A stretch of DNA of 64,000 nt from CAZSLO01 sp964608025 (GCA_964608025.1 CAZSLO010000023.1:124001-188000), one strand, 5' to 3'. Shown: positions 1-8,770, counted from the first letter of the stretch. Program-made: numbers and translations. Notes: generated from the letters alone by a model not told the origin.

Positions 1-596
1 TTTGGTTGGTACCTACAGCAGAAATACCGATTACTGGTTTATATGCGGGAGAAATTGTTGATCCGGCAATGCTTCCTTTTAAATATGTAGCACATACACC
101 TTGTTTCAGACGTGAAAAGGCGGCAGCCGGACGTGATACACGCGGTATCAAGAGGGTACACCAGTTTGAGAAGGTGGAGATGTACAAATTTGTTGAACCA
201 GAACAGTCTGAAAGTGAACTAGAAAGTATGCTTGCCGATGCTGAAGATCTCTGTAAGAGACTTCGAATACCCCACCGAGTAAAATTGCTTTGCACAGGGG
301 ATTTGGGGTTCGCAGCATCAAAGACATATGACATTGAACTGTGGGCTCCAGGTTCTCAGGAGTGGCTTGAGGTTAGTTCATGTTCGAACTGCGGAGATTT
401 TCAGGCTCGACGGACTGATATCCGATATAGACCCGAAGCTGGTGCCCGGCCTCGCTTCGTTCATACTCTCAATGGTTCAGGTCTAGGAGTAGCCCGGGTA
501 CTAATCGCGGTACTGGAGAATTATCAACAAATGGATGGTTCTGTCGTGGTTCCTGATGTGCTGAGACCGTATACTGGATTTGAAGTGATTGACTAA
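1..596 (+). CDS. serS: seryl-tRNA synthetase, C-terminal part (cut by window edge)
   Basis: Class II aminoacyl-tRNA synthetase that charges tRNA-Ser in the cytoplasm. The frame is open to the left edge, so only about 198 C-terminal residues are present; the N-terminal coiled-coil arm lies outside the window. Visible are the TxE loop (PTAEIP), class II motif 2 (FRRE followed by GRDTRG and RVHQFEKVE), and motif 3 (NGSGLGVARVLIAVLE), which together bind ATP and serine. The residues SSCSNCGDFQARR match the usual SerRS segment before motif 3. The gene ends with TAA, followed by a 7-bp inverted repeat (596-602 with 613-619) that has no T run. Family assignment is secure. Confidence 0.96.
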   Translation, partial: WLVPTAEIPITGLYAGEIVDPAMLPFKYVAHTPCFRREKAAAGRDTRGIKRVHQFEKVEMYKFVEPEQSESELESMLADAEDLCKRLRIPHRVKLLCTGDLGFAASKTYDIELWAPGSQEWLEVSSCSNCGDFQARRTDIRYRPEAGARPRFVHTLNGSGLGVARVLIAVLENYQQMDGSVVVPDVLRPYTGFEVID

Positions 597-680
597 CTTC
601 CACCCCCGTGATTGGAAGTATGTTCAACTACGGTGGAGTTCTATCTATACTTAGAGATGTAGGAATATAAGGAGGCCATA

Positions 681-1046
681 ATGATTGTGATTCGTAACTG
701 GAGAGATGCGACGCCGGTAGTGGCTCATGAGAGTGCCATTATCTGGAGACTCTTAGACGAGAAAGGAAAAGAGGGGGTGCCTCATGACGAAGCACCACTC
801 CAAGGCGTACAGTCTATAACCTTGCACCGCATGCAGTCCGGAAAGCAGGGCGATTATCATTTACATGAGGATCGTGAACAGATCTATTATTTTACGGAAG
901 GTATCGCGAAGATGAAGATTGATGACGACATCTATGATGTGAAAGAGGGAGATGCCGTATATGTCCCGCCGATGGCACGGCATCAACTCATAAATGACAG
1001 TGATGAATGGGTCGCACATCTTATTATCTCCGCGTGGGTAAAATAA
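681..1046 (+). CDS. small cupin-domain protein
   Basis: A 121-residue single-domain cupin of unknown substrate. Cupin motif 1 is visible as HLHEDREQIYYFTEG at roughly residues 60-74, with metal-ligand candidates His-His-Glu, and motif 2 as GDAVYVPPMARHQLIN near residues 95-110 with the last His ligand. The family includes dioxygenases, isomerases and sugar- or metabolite-binding proteins, so no reaction can be named. The start is clear: AAGGAGG lies 5 bases before the ATG. A possible weak promoter (TTCAAC at 623, 17-base gap, TATACT at 646) precedes it. It sits alone between serS and ffh. Confidence 0.85.
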   Translation: MIVIRNWRDATPVVAHESAIIWRLLDEKGKEGVPHDEAPLQGVQSITLHRMQSGKQGDYHLHEDREQIYYFTEGIAKMKIDDDIYDVKEGDAVYVPPMARHQLINDSDEWVAHLIISAWVK

Positions 1047-1120
1047 ACAATTTTGAAATTCGAGCATGGCCGAGAGGATATTGCTGTAAATTAGCTTGAT
1101 CGAGTAGATAGGGAATTCCT

Positions 1121-2458
1121 ATGTTTGAGGCGCTATCTGAAAAACTAAACAGAACATTTAGGGTTCTAGGTGACAAGGGCCGGCTTACCGAAAAAGATAT
1201 CGATGCGGCTCTACGGGATGTCCGAATGGCCCTGCTTGAAGCGGATGTTAATTTCAAGGTCGTCCGAAATTTTGTAGCTAGCATTCGAGATCGTGCTGTA
1301 AGCGAGGACGTGCTGAAAAGCCTTACTCCTGGCCAACAGGTCGTTAAAATTGCCAATGAGGTATTAACCGACATTCTTGGTGGTGGAAGAGGAGCTATAG
1401 GGCTCAAGGCCGGCTCTAATCCCTTATCTACAATTTTGATGGTAGGACTTAATGGTTCCGGCAAGACTACGACAGCTGCGAAGCTTGCAAGGTATCTGAA
1501 ACAATCTGGACAGCAACCATTAATGATTGCTGCTGATTTACTACGGCCTGCAGCCATAAACCAACTTGAATCCCTAGGGGGACAGATTAATGTTCCGGTG
1601 TATAGAGGAGGCACTAAAGAGGATACATGCGCGGTTGCCATGACAGGGATAAAACAAGCTGAGGCTACGAATGCTTCATGGGCGATAGTTGACACTGCGG
1701 GCCGATTTCAAGCTGATGATGATTTGATGAAAGAACTTGAGGCTGTGAAAAGATCGGTAGATCCCGAAGAAACCATCTTAGTGGTAGATGCGATGACTGG
1801 CCAAGATGCTGTTAACGTGGCAAATGAATTCCATGGACGAATAGGGTTAACAGGCTTAATCCTAACCAAACTAGATGGCGATGCTAGGGGAGGTGCGGCC
1901 CTGTCTGTTGTGTCGGTGACCGGGGTTCCTATCAAATTCATTGGCATCGGAGAGAAATTAGATGCGCTTGAGGAATTCCATCCCGACAGATTAGCCTCGA
2001 GGATTCTTGGTATGGGCGACATGCTTACGCTTATAGAGAAGGCCGAACAGACCTTTGACCAAGAAGAATCCCTAAATCTACAAAAGAAGATTCGGGAATC
2101 TACCTTCGACTTGGACGATTTCCTTGGACAGCTTCAACAGTTGAGGAATATGGGTTCTCTAAGCCAGATAATGGAAATGATTCCAGGTATGTCGTCGATG
2201 AAAGGTCGAATACCAACTGAAGATCTTGATGACAGCCATATTTCGAAAATCGAAGCCATTATTTATTCTATGACCATACCAGAGAGGCGTGCCCCGGGTA
2301 TCATTAGTGGGAGCCGGCGGAGGAGAATCGCCCGGGGAAGTGGTACGAAGCCTCAGGATGTTAATCAACTACTCAATCAATTCAGACAGACTCAGAAGCT
2401 GATGAAGCAAATGAGTTCCGGGAAAGGGATTAAGGACATAGGCAGGATTTTCAGATAA
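1121..2458 (+). CDS. ffh: signal recognition particle protein Ffh (SRP54)
   Basis: GTPase of the signal recognition particle, which binds signal sequences and the SRP RNA and delivers ribosomes to FtsY at the membrane. At 445 residues it is full length. The N-terminal helical bundle is followed by the GTPase domain: P-loop GLNGSGKTT near residue 109, DTAGRFQAD near 190, TKLDGDARGG near 249. The methionine-rich M domain starts near residue 300 and contains the RNA-binding stretch around RRRRIARGSG (about 395-405). No rpsP or trmD follows, unlike in many bacteria. The SRP RNA gene was not found in the window. Confidence 0.97.
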   Translation: MFEALSEKLNRTFRVLGDKGRLTEKDIDAALRDVRMALLEADVNFKVVRNFVASIRDRAVSEDVLKSLTPGQQVVKIANEVLTDILGGGRGAIGLKAGSNPLSTILMVGLNGSGKTTTAAKLARYLKQSGQQPLMIAADLLRPAAINQLESLGGQINVPVYRGGTKEDTCAVAMTGIKQAEATNASWAIVDTAGRFQADDDLMKELEAVKRSVDPEETILVVDAMTGQDAVNVANEFHGRIGLTGLILTKLDGDARGGAALSVVSVTGVPIKFIGIGEKLDALEEFHPDRLASRILGMGDMLTLIEKAEQTFDQEESLNLQKKIRESTFDLDDFLGQLQQLRNMGSLSQIMEMIPGMSSMKGRIPTEDLDDSHISKIEAIIYSMTIPERRAPGIISGSRRRRIARGSGTKPQDVNQLLNQFRQTQKLMKQMSSGKGIKDIGRIFR

Positions 2459-2633
2459 TTATAGTTCGTAGGTATTATGTTTGAATTTAAAATCGTTTCG
2501 TACTGATCAAACCTGATCCTTATCTTGTATTACCCTACTGGTTGATTGCCGATCTAAAGGGCTTGTGGGTAGAATAATCTTCTCGGATATTTACAGAATA
2601 TTGACTGAAATTAAAGTATGGAATTTGTGAATC

Positions 2634-2723
2634 GGAGGGATGGCCGAGTGGTTTAAGGAGCAGGTCTTGAAAACCGGTATACTCGCAAGGGTATCGTGGG
2701 TTCGAATCACACTCCCTCCGCCA
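2634..2723 (+). tRNA. tRNA-Ser (anticodon UGA), CCA encoded
   Basis: The acceptor strands GGAGGGA (2634-2640) and TCCCTCC (2713-2719) pair perfectly, the discriminator is G2720 and CCA is encoded at 2721-2723. The anticodon loop CTTGAAA gives anticodon UGA, reading UCA. A long class II variable arm (TACTC, GCAA loop, GGGTA) confirms serine identity, as does the T loop TTCGAAT. Three stems each show one purine-purine mismatch when folded by eye: D stem G10-A25, anticodon stem A28-G42 and T stem G52-A62. A weak hairpin followed by CTTTTCC lies downstream. Confidence 0.93.
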
Positions 2724-2832
2724 GCGGGACACAGATATTTGAAATTGATCTGGCTTTTCCTGTAGATTGAAAAATTGTTGATTTGTGTAACGTGTACTAG
2801 AAACCTAAAAAATAATTGAGAGAGCCGAAAAG

Positions 2833-3990
2833 TTGAAAATTCATGAATATCAGGCCAAGCACATTCTTAACGATGGAGGCGTTCCTATTCCCCGGGGCGA
2901 GGTGTCCCGATCATCGAGTGAAGCCAAAAATATTGCTGAAAGGATCGGGGGAGTCACTGTTGTAAAAGCTCAAATCCACGCTGGTGGACGCGGCAAGGCA
3001 GGTGGAATTAAGGTTGTATCATCTCCGGACGATGCTGCCCTGCAGGCTGGATGTATGCTAGGAACGAAACTTGTAACTGGGCAAACCGGACCAGAAGGCG
3101 TTATTGTCGATGTGGTCCTGGTTGAAGAGGCACTTGACATTGAAAGGGAGCTATACCTAGGAATTGTAATTGATGGAGCGGCCCGAGGCCCTGTTATGAT
3201 AGCCAGTCAAGCCGGTGGTATGGATATCGAAGATGTGGCAGAAAACACACCAGAAAAAATCGTAAAATTTTCAGTTGATCCTGCTCTTGGTCTCCAGCCA
3301 TACCAGGCACGCAAGATTGCATATAGTCTTGGAATAGAACAGGCTCAACTAAGGGCAGTTACGCTAATGATAGAGAACACGTATCGCATCTTTTGTGAGA
3401 ATGACTGCTCCCTTGTTGAAATCAACCCACTTGTTGTAGTGAAAGATGGAAGAGTCTTGGCGGCTGATGCCAAGCTGAATTTTGATGACGATGCTCTATT
3501 TAAGCATCCTAGCCTTCAGGAATTACACGATCCTGCCCAGGATGATCCTCTTGAAGCTTTAGCCGCCGATTCCGGAATTAGTTATGTGAAATTGGACGGA
3601 GACGTGGGTTGTATGGTTAATGGTGCTGGATTGGCTATGGCAACTATGGATGTGATTGGACAGTCTGGGTCTGGTCCGGCGAATTTCTTGGATGTAGGTG
3701 GTGGTGCTGATGAATCAAAAGTCTCTCGTGCCCTGACCATAATTTTCTCAGACCAAAGTGTTAAGGCTGTATTGGTTAATATTTTTGGAGGCATACTTCG
3801 CTGCGATGTCGTCGCGAGGGGCATAATTCAAGCGGTAAATGAAAATCCTGACATTGATCTTCCGATAGTGGTTCGAATGCTTGGCACCAATGCTAATGAA
3901 GGGCGTGAGATACTTGCGGCATCTGGGTTAAACGTAATATTGGTTGACAGTCTTGCAGATGCCGCAACAACCATGTCGGACTGGGTCTAG
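2833..3990 (+). CDS. sucC: succinyl-CoA synthetase beta subunit (ADP-forming)
   Basis: Beta chain of the TCA-cycle enzyme that makes ATP (or GTP) from succinyl-CoA. The 385 residues match the family length. The N-terminal MKIHEYQAKHIL and the ATP-grasp fold with AQIHAGGRGKAGG (about 46-58) and EINPLVV (about 196-202, metal binding) are visible; the C-terminal part carries NIFGGILRCD (about 316-325), which contacts CoA and the phosphohistidine of the partner. Translation begins at TTG, because MKIHEYQ is the normal N-terminus and no ATG lies nearby. sucD follows after 118 bases on the same strand, so cotranscription is likely. Confidence 0.96.
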   Translation: MKIHEYQAKHILNDGGVPIPRGEVSRSSSEAKNIAERIGGVTVVKAQIHAGGRGKAGGIKVVSSPDDAALQAGCMLGTKLVTGQTGPEGVIVDVVLVEEALDIERELYLGIVIDGAARGPVMIASQAGGMDIEDVAENTPEKIVKFSVDPALGLQPYQARKIAYSLGIEQAQLRAVTLMIENTYRIFCENDCSLVEINPLVVVKDGRVLAADAKLNFDDDALFKHPSLQELHDPAQDDPLEALAADSGISYVKLDGDVGCMVNGAGLAMATMDVIGQSGSGPANFLDVGGGADESKVSRALTIIFSDQSVKAVLVNIFGGILRCDVVARGIIQAVNENPDIDLPIVVRMLGTNANEGREILAASGLNVILVDSLADAATTMSDWV

Positions 3991-4108
3991 TTTTAGTTGG
4001 GAAAGGTTAATATATGGCGATTATAGATTTGTGGAGCTACAGCTTTGCGGGTATGAATCACATGGGATTCTATGTTGAAAATCCATTGACATTATATAAC
4101 GTGAAATC

Positions 4109-4984
4109 TTGAGCATTCTCGCTGACAATAAAACACGTCTTTTGGTTCAAGGTATTACTGGCAAGGAAGGTAGTTTTCACGCTAGCCGTTGTAAGGAATA
4201 TGGTACCAATCTTGTTGCTGGTGTAACTCCTGGTAAAGGCGGAATCTTGTTCGAAGACAAGATACCGATCTATAACACGGTTGAAGAAGCAGTAAGGGAA
4301 ACGAATGCGAACATGTCATTAATTTTTGTCCCTCCACCATTTGCTGCGGATGCAATAGTAGAATCAGTTGACGCTGGGATCCCAACTATAGCGTGTATAA
4401 CCGAGGGTATCCCTGTCTCCGATACTATTGGTGTGGCGAATTACATCAAATATAAGGACGTGACAGTTATCGGACCGAATTGTCCTGGTCTGATTTCACC
4501 TGTGCATAGATGTAAGGTAGGAATCATGCCGGGTGACATTCATTTGGCAGGCCGTGTTGGGGTAGTGTCCCGAAGTGGGACCCTGACCTATGAGGCGGTG
4601 GGCCAACTGACGGGCCTTGGAATAGGACAATCCACCTGTGTTGGAATTGGTGGTGATCCTGTGAGTGGAACGTCGTTTATAGACATACTGCAAATGTTCA
4701 ACGAAGATAACGAGACGGACGCAGTGGTCTTGATCGGAGAGATCGGGGGATCGAGTGAGCAGGAGGCGGCTGAATTTATCGAGAGAGATTTTAGGAAGCC
4801 TATATCTGCTCTTATCGTTGGGCGCAGTGCTCCACCGGGTCGCCGTATGGGACATGCTGGCGCCATAATTACTGGAAAGGCAGGCCGTGCTGACGAAAAG
4901 ATAAAGGCTCTCGCAAGGGCAGGTGCTTCAATCGTACCTACTCCAGCCGACATTGGTATAACTGTCCAAGAATTGATGGCATGA
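4109..4984 (+). CDS. sucD: succinyl-CoA synthetase alpha subunit
   Basis: Alpha chain that binds CoA and carries the phosphohistidine intermediate. At 291 residues it is full length. It begins SILADNKTRLLVQGITGKEG, starting from TTG as sucC does. The CoA-binding Rossmann fold is N-terminal; the segment VVSRSGTLTYEA (about 151-162) and the active-site histidine in MGHAGAIITGKAG (His near residue 249) are intact. It acts with SucC as a heterodimer or heterotetramer in the cytoplasm. Confidence 0.96.
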   Translation: MSILADNKTRLLVQGITGKEGSFHASRCKEYGTNLVAGVTPGKGGILFEDKIPIYNTVEEAVRETNANMSLIFVPPPFAADAIVESVDAGIPTIACITEGIPVSDTIGVANYIKYKDVTVIGPNCPGLISPVHRCKVGIMPGDIHLAGRVGVVSRSGTLTYEAVGQLTGLGIGQSTCVGIGGDPVSGTSFIDILQMFNEDNETDAVVLIGEIGGSSEQEAAEFIERDFRKPISALIVGRSAPPGRRMGHAGAIITGKAGRADEKIKALARAGASIVPTPADIGITVQELMA

Positions 4985-5033
4985 GATATGCACGAACTAA
5001 TTTGTACAGTCTAGGATTTTTCGGAAGGAGTTA

Positions 5034-5062
5034 TTGACACGTTTAGGTACCGGCCCTATACT
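5034..5062 (+). promoter_or_regulatory. sigma70-type promoter for pyrG
   Basis: TTGACA at 5034-5039, a 17-base spacer and TATACT at 5057-5062: a perfect -35, ideal spacing and a 5/6 -10. Transcription should start near 5069, giving a leader of about 188 bases before the pyrG ATG at 5257. A second copy of CCTATACT lies at 5246-5253 immediately before the start codon but has no -35. Confidence 0.75.
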
Positions 5063-5068
5063 TTTTGG

Positions 5069-5256
5069 AATCATAGGGGGTGCCAAATGGCGGCACTAAT
5101 CACGACTTGGTTTACTTGTAAGGCTGCCAACTAAATGGCGCAACGCGGCGCCACCCGATTACTAGTCAACCCCTACTTGAACCATCTCTCTTATTCTTGG
5201 ACCTTCTGTACATCCTTGCGGATCGCCGCTGCTTCTGAACGAGGGCCTATACTAAT
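5069..5256 (+). other. structured pyrG 5' leader
   Basis: The predicted leader opens with GC-rich, repeat-containing sequence: GTGCC paired to GGCAC (about 5080-5096), a second GCCA/TGGC pair around 5125-5138 and GGCGC...GCGCC further on. TGCCAA-ATGGCG occurs twice (starting near 5081 and 5125). After about 5160 it becomes pyrimidine-rich and unstructured by eye. No ORF and no U-tract terminator is evident. It could be a regulatory leader for CTP synthase or a separate small RNA; the sequence alone does not decide. Confidence 0.4.
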
Positions 5257-6912
5257 ATGACGAGGTTCGTATTTGTAACAGGTGGGGTTGTAAGTTCTGT
5301 AGGCAAGGGTATTACAGTTGCTTCCCTTGGCCGGATACTCAAGAGCCGTGGATTCTCAGTGTCAGTTCTGAAACTAGATCCATACCTCAATGTCGACCCA
5401 GGCACCATGTCTCCATATCAGCATGGAGAGGTGTTTGTCACAAATGATGGCTGTGAGACTGATCTTGATCTTGGCCATTATGAACGCTTCATAGATATAG
5501 ATCTCACCGAAGCTTCGAATGTGACCGCAGGACAGATCTACAGCGATGTGATAGCCCGTGAGCGGCGTGGAGAATTCTTGGGAGGGACGATACAGGCAGT
5601 GCCTCATGTGACTGATGCAATCAAGGAGCGGATACTCCGCCTGTCCTCCGAGAGCGGTGCAGACGTGATCGTAACCGAGGTGGGAGGCACAGTTGGTGAT
5701 ATAGAAGGCCTCCCTTTTCTCGAGGCCATACGTCAGATGAGGAACGAGGTCGGCAGGGATAATGTCCTATACATCCACGTGACTTACCTGCCTTATATAA
5801 GCGCGACGGGGGAACTAAAGACCAAGCCGACCCAGCATAGCGTAAGGGAACTTAGAAGTATTGGCATTCAACCGGATGCCATTGTTTGTCGAAGCGAACA
5901 CCCGGTAGATGAAGATATCAAGAGTAAGATTGCTGTGCATTGTGATGTTCCAAGGCCAGGCGTGGTCGGACTCCCAACAGTTTCAACAGTATATGAGGTT
6001 CCATTGTTACTCGAGGAGGAAGGACTGGGAGGGCTGATGATCGAAGCGCTGGGCCTAAGAAAATCACCGGCTGACTTATATCCTTGGCGTAAAATGGTAG
6101 TTAGGATGCAAAATCCCAGGGATGTTTTGTCAATAGCCGTTGTAGGTAAATATGTAGATCTTCCAGATTCATATCTATCCGTGAGGGAGGCTCTTAACCA
6201 CGCGGGGCTATTCTATGATTGTAACGTCGATGTTAAGTGGGTACAGGCTGAAAATATTGAAGAAAATGGAGCAGATACTTACCTAGGCAACTCTCAGGGG
6301 ATTGTTGTGCCGGGCGGATTTGGTTCGCGGGGCGTTCAAGGAATGATCGATACTGTAAAGTATGCTCGTGAAAACGAAATCCCGTACTTGGGCCTTTGTC
6401 TTGGCATGCAAGTTATGGTTATAGAAGCTGCGCGAACCCTTGCAGGGCTAGGAGATGCTAATTCAACTGAATTTGATGCTCAGACACCAGATTCAGTAAT
6501 TGATTTGATGCCCGATCAACGGGACGTGACCGAGATGGGTGGCACCATGCGGCTGGGGATTTATCCTTGTGCGGTAACATCTAACTCTTGGGCCAGTCGG
6601 GCATATAACAGTGAAATGGTTTATGAACGCCATCGTCATCGATATGAGGTAAACAATGCCTATCGAGAGCGTCTCGGTTCAGTCGGCATTTTTCCTACGG
6701 GCTTATCACCCGATGGTAGGTTGGTGGAGATAATGGAACATAAAGATCAGCCTTTTATGGTAGGTGTGCAATTTCACCCTGAGTTTCGGTCAAGGCCTGA
6801 TCGGCCACATCCCCTCTTCAGGGAGTTTATAGGAGTGGCATCAGGTACGCTTAGAGAAGGGGGCCAGCATGCCTTCTCTATAGAGTCCGCTGGTCAATCC
6901 AACCCAAATTAA
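5257..6912 (+). CDS. pyrG: CTP synthase
   Basis: Makes CTP from UTP, ATP and glutamine, the last step of pyrimidine nucleotide synthesis. Full length at 551 residues. The N-terminal amidoligase domain (about 1-270) starts FVFVTGGVVSSVGKG, with the P-loop, and contains the Mg-binding LDPYLNVDPGTMSP segment. The C-terminal class I glutaminase domain has the nucleophile elbow GLCLGMQ (Cys near residue 380) and the His-Glu pair in VQFHPEF (about 504-506). The ATG has no strong Shine-Dalgarno sequence. The long leader suggests control at the RNA level. Confidence 0.97.
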   Translation: MTRFVFVTGGVVSSVGKGITVASLGRILKSRGFSVSVLKLDPYLNVDPGTMSPYQHGEVFVTNDGCETDLDLGHYERFIDIDLTEASNVTAGQIYSDVIARERRGEFLGGTIQAVPHVTDAIKERILRLSSESGADVIVTEVGGTVGDIEGLPFLEAIRQMRNEVGRDNVLYIHVTYLPYISATGELKTKPTQHSVRELRSIGIQPDAIVCRSEHPVDEDIKSKIAVHCDVPRPGVVGLPTVSTVYEVPLLLEEEGLGGLMIEALGLRKSPADLYPWRKMVVRMQNPRDVLSIAVVGKYVDLPDSYLSVREALNHAGLFYDCNVDVKWVQAENIEENGADTYLGNSQGIVVPGGFGSRGVQGMIDTVKYARENEIPYLGLCLGMQVMVIEAARTLAGLGDANSTEFDAQTPDSVIDLMPDQRDVTEMGGTMRLGIYPCAVTSNSWASRAYNSEMVYERHRHRYEVNNAYRERLGSVGIFPTGLSPDGRLVEIMEHKDQPFMVGVQFHPEFRSRPDRPHPLFREFIGVASGTLREGGQHAFSIESAGQSNPN

Positions 6913-7335
6913 GTCTAGACGAACTTCCCGTTGATGTGGTATTGTGTAAGTCGACCCGCCTCTTAAACTACCTCACTATTGCCTGGGCAGCCTAGGGTTT
7001 TCCGATTGACGAACTTGACACCCATAGCTGCGGCCAGCTGGGACTAGGGTTACCAAGTTTTGGCTTTGGCTCAGGAAGCCTAAGCCAAATAGACTCTACT
7101 AACCAACATCTAAGCTATATCAATCTTAGCTCTGTCCCAAACCGAATTGCCCAAATGCATGGTTTGTGAAAGTCGAGGAGTAAAAGGTATACAGTTTTAT
7201 AGGTTGACAAGTAAGCATTGTAGAGGCCCAAGCCAAATCAACAATTAAAACAATCGCCTAAGGGGTTATGGGCGATAGTAGCCCAATGATAATTGAAGAC
7301 AAATATGGCGAAAGCCATGTACTAGGAGATGAACA
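6913..7335 (+). other. intergenic region / rho leader with alternative hairpins
   Basis: No convincing gene. TTGACA sequences at 7015 and 7204 lack well-placed -10 boxes. A strong inverted repeat lies at 7060-7088: TTGGCTTTGGCT, 5-base loop, AGCCTAAGCCAA, with a single T-T mismatch, and no T run follows. The nonamer AAGCCAAAT of its right arm (7082-7090) recurs at 7230-7238, so the left arm could pair with either copy. A possible promoter is TTGTGA, 18 bases, TATACA near 7165-7195 (weak). Rho is known to attenuate its own mRNA in several bacteria, so a regulatory role is plausible. Confidence 0.4.
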
Positions 7336-8556
7336 CTGCCAGAATCAGGATCTGCCAAAAGACGCCGACCACGTTCACAAGACCGATCGGTTGACCAAGA
7401 ACGTAATTCAAATGTAGTAGAACAGAATGGCAATGCGACGACAACAGGCATTCTCTCAAAGACGAATGACGGATACGGATTTATCAAGAATTCGAACGGA
7501 TTCCGGACCAAGGCTGGCGATGTCTACGTTTCCCAGTCACAGATCCGTAGATTTGGGTTGCGTACTGGAGATGAGGTGTCTGGACAAGTCAGGCCACCGA
7601 AAGACGGAGAGCGGTATCTTAGCCTTGTGCGGGTCGAAGAGATCAATGGTGTCGAGCCTGAAGAGGCGCGCGAACGCCCTCATTTTGAAAACCTTACACC
7701 GATTTTCCCTACCGATAGAATTGCTCTAGAAACTGTTCCTAAACAAATGGCTACACGGTTGATTGATTTGGCAGCTCCTATAGGAAGAGGCCAGCGAGGC
7801 ATGATAGTTTCACCACCTAAAGCTGGTAAGACAACTATTCTCAAACAGATAGCCAATGGTGTCACCGAGAATGAGCCCGATATACAGTTGCTTGTGGCAC
7901 TTATAGGTGAACGCCCAGAAGAAGTAACTGATATGACTCGATCAATTAAAGGTGAGGTGTACAGCTCCACCTTTGACGAGCCGGTGGAAGACCACTGTCG
8001 GGTAGCTGAACTTGTTTTGGAAAGGGCAAAGCGAATGGTAGAGACCGGTCGCCATGTCGTGGTATTGCTCGATAGCCTCACGCGCCTCACGCGCGCATAC
8101 AATATTGCGATGCCTACGAGTGGCAGAACATTGTCGGGTGGTATCGATCCGGTTGCTCTTTATCCACCCAAACGTTTTTTCGGAGCGGCACGTAATACTG
8201 AAGATGCTGGTAGCCTCACTATTCTTGCAGCTTGCTTGGTAGACACCGGCAGTAGAATGGACGATGTGATTTATGAAGAATTTAAAGGTACAGGAAACAT
8301 GGAAGTTCACCTGGATCGGAAGTTAGCAGAACGACGAATATTCCCGGCCATAGATATTCCACGTAGTAGCACCAGGCGGGAAGAATTATTGCTCGATGAA
8401 GAAACGCTGAGACAAGTTTGGCTATTACGTCGAATGGTAAGCATGATTGCGACTGATTCAGTGGGGACGTCTGATGCAACCGAGAAGGTAATAGAACGAT
8501 TAAGAAAAACCAAGGATAATGTTGAGTTTTTGTCCAAGCTTGGGAAAGATACCTAG
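7336..8556 (+). CDS. rho: transcription termination factor Rho
   Basis: Hexameric RNA-dependent ATPase that ends transcription. The N-terminal cold-shock-like RNA-binding domain runs from GILSKTNDGYGFIK through DVYVSQSQIRRFGLRTGD to PPKDGERYLSL (about residues 36-100). Walker A is SPPKAGKTTIL (about 158), Walker B VVVLLDSLTRL (about 240), and the C-terminal half is typical. The first conventional start in frame is TTG at 7558, which would cut the RNA-binding domain in half. The frame is open back to a TGA at 7330, and AGGAG at 7324-7328 sits 7 bases before CTG at 7336, so I place the start there (406 aa). The short Arg/Asn-rich N-terminal tail resembles inserts in other Rho proteins; the helical Rho_N domain is absent. 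A frameshift upstream is the alternative. Confidence 0.9.
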   Translation: MPESGSAKRRRPRSQDRSVDQERNSNVVEQNGNATTTGILSKTNDGYGFIKNSNGFRTKAGDVYVSQSQIRRFGLRTGDEVSGQVRPPKDGERYLSLVRVEEINGVEPEEARERPHFENLTPIFPTDRIALETVPKQMATRLIDLAAPIGRGQRGMIVSPPKAGKTTILKQIANGVTENEPDIQLLVALIGERPEEVTDMTRSIKGEVYSSTFDEPVEDHCRVAELVLERAKRMVETGRHVVVLLDSLTRLTRAYNIAMPTSGRTLSGGIDPVALYPPKRFFGAARNTEDAGSLTILAACLVDTGSRMDDVIYEEFKGTGNMEVHLDRKLAERRIFPAIDIPRSSTRREELLLDEETLRQVWLLRRMVSMIATDSVGTSDATEKVIERLRKTKDNVEFLSKLGKDT

Positions 8557-8632
8557 ATTTCAATAATGAAGATGTGTTTATCAGAAATTGTTTGGATGTC
8601 CCGAAATGCTGGGCTTAACACTCCAATGCTTA

Positions 8633-8660
8633 TTGACATTATCGATGGGGCTAATATATA
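8633..8660 (+). promoter_or_regulatory. promoter P1 of surface-protein gene
   Basis: TTGACA (8633-8638), 16-base spacer, TATATA (8655-8660). The gene is 320 bases downstream, beyond a second promoter, so P1 would add a long leader. Confidence 0.55.
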
Positions 8661-8770
8661 GTTTCGCGTGTGTATTTGTGTGCTAGATCCTTGTTGGGGA
8701 TCGGTGAATTTGGTTTTAGAGAAGGCACACTCGCACTGGAATCGTCCTTAAGAATAGCTTCGAATAGTAC

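Noticed and set aside
4086..4108. TTGACA followed by TATATA before sucD
   Set aside because: The -10 would fall on or beyond the start codon at proper spacing; sucD is better explained by cotranscription with sucC.
5068..5250. pyrG leader considered as SRP RNA, 6S RNA or tmRNA
   Set aside because: None of the conserved sequence blocks of those RNAs is present.
7268..7417. 49-codon ORF overlapping the rho N-terminus in another frame
   Set aside because: Poorly spaced ribosome-binding site, no recognisable protein, and it overlaps the better supported rho frame; it would matter only if a frameshift joins it to rho.
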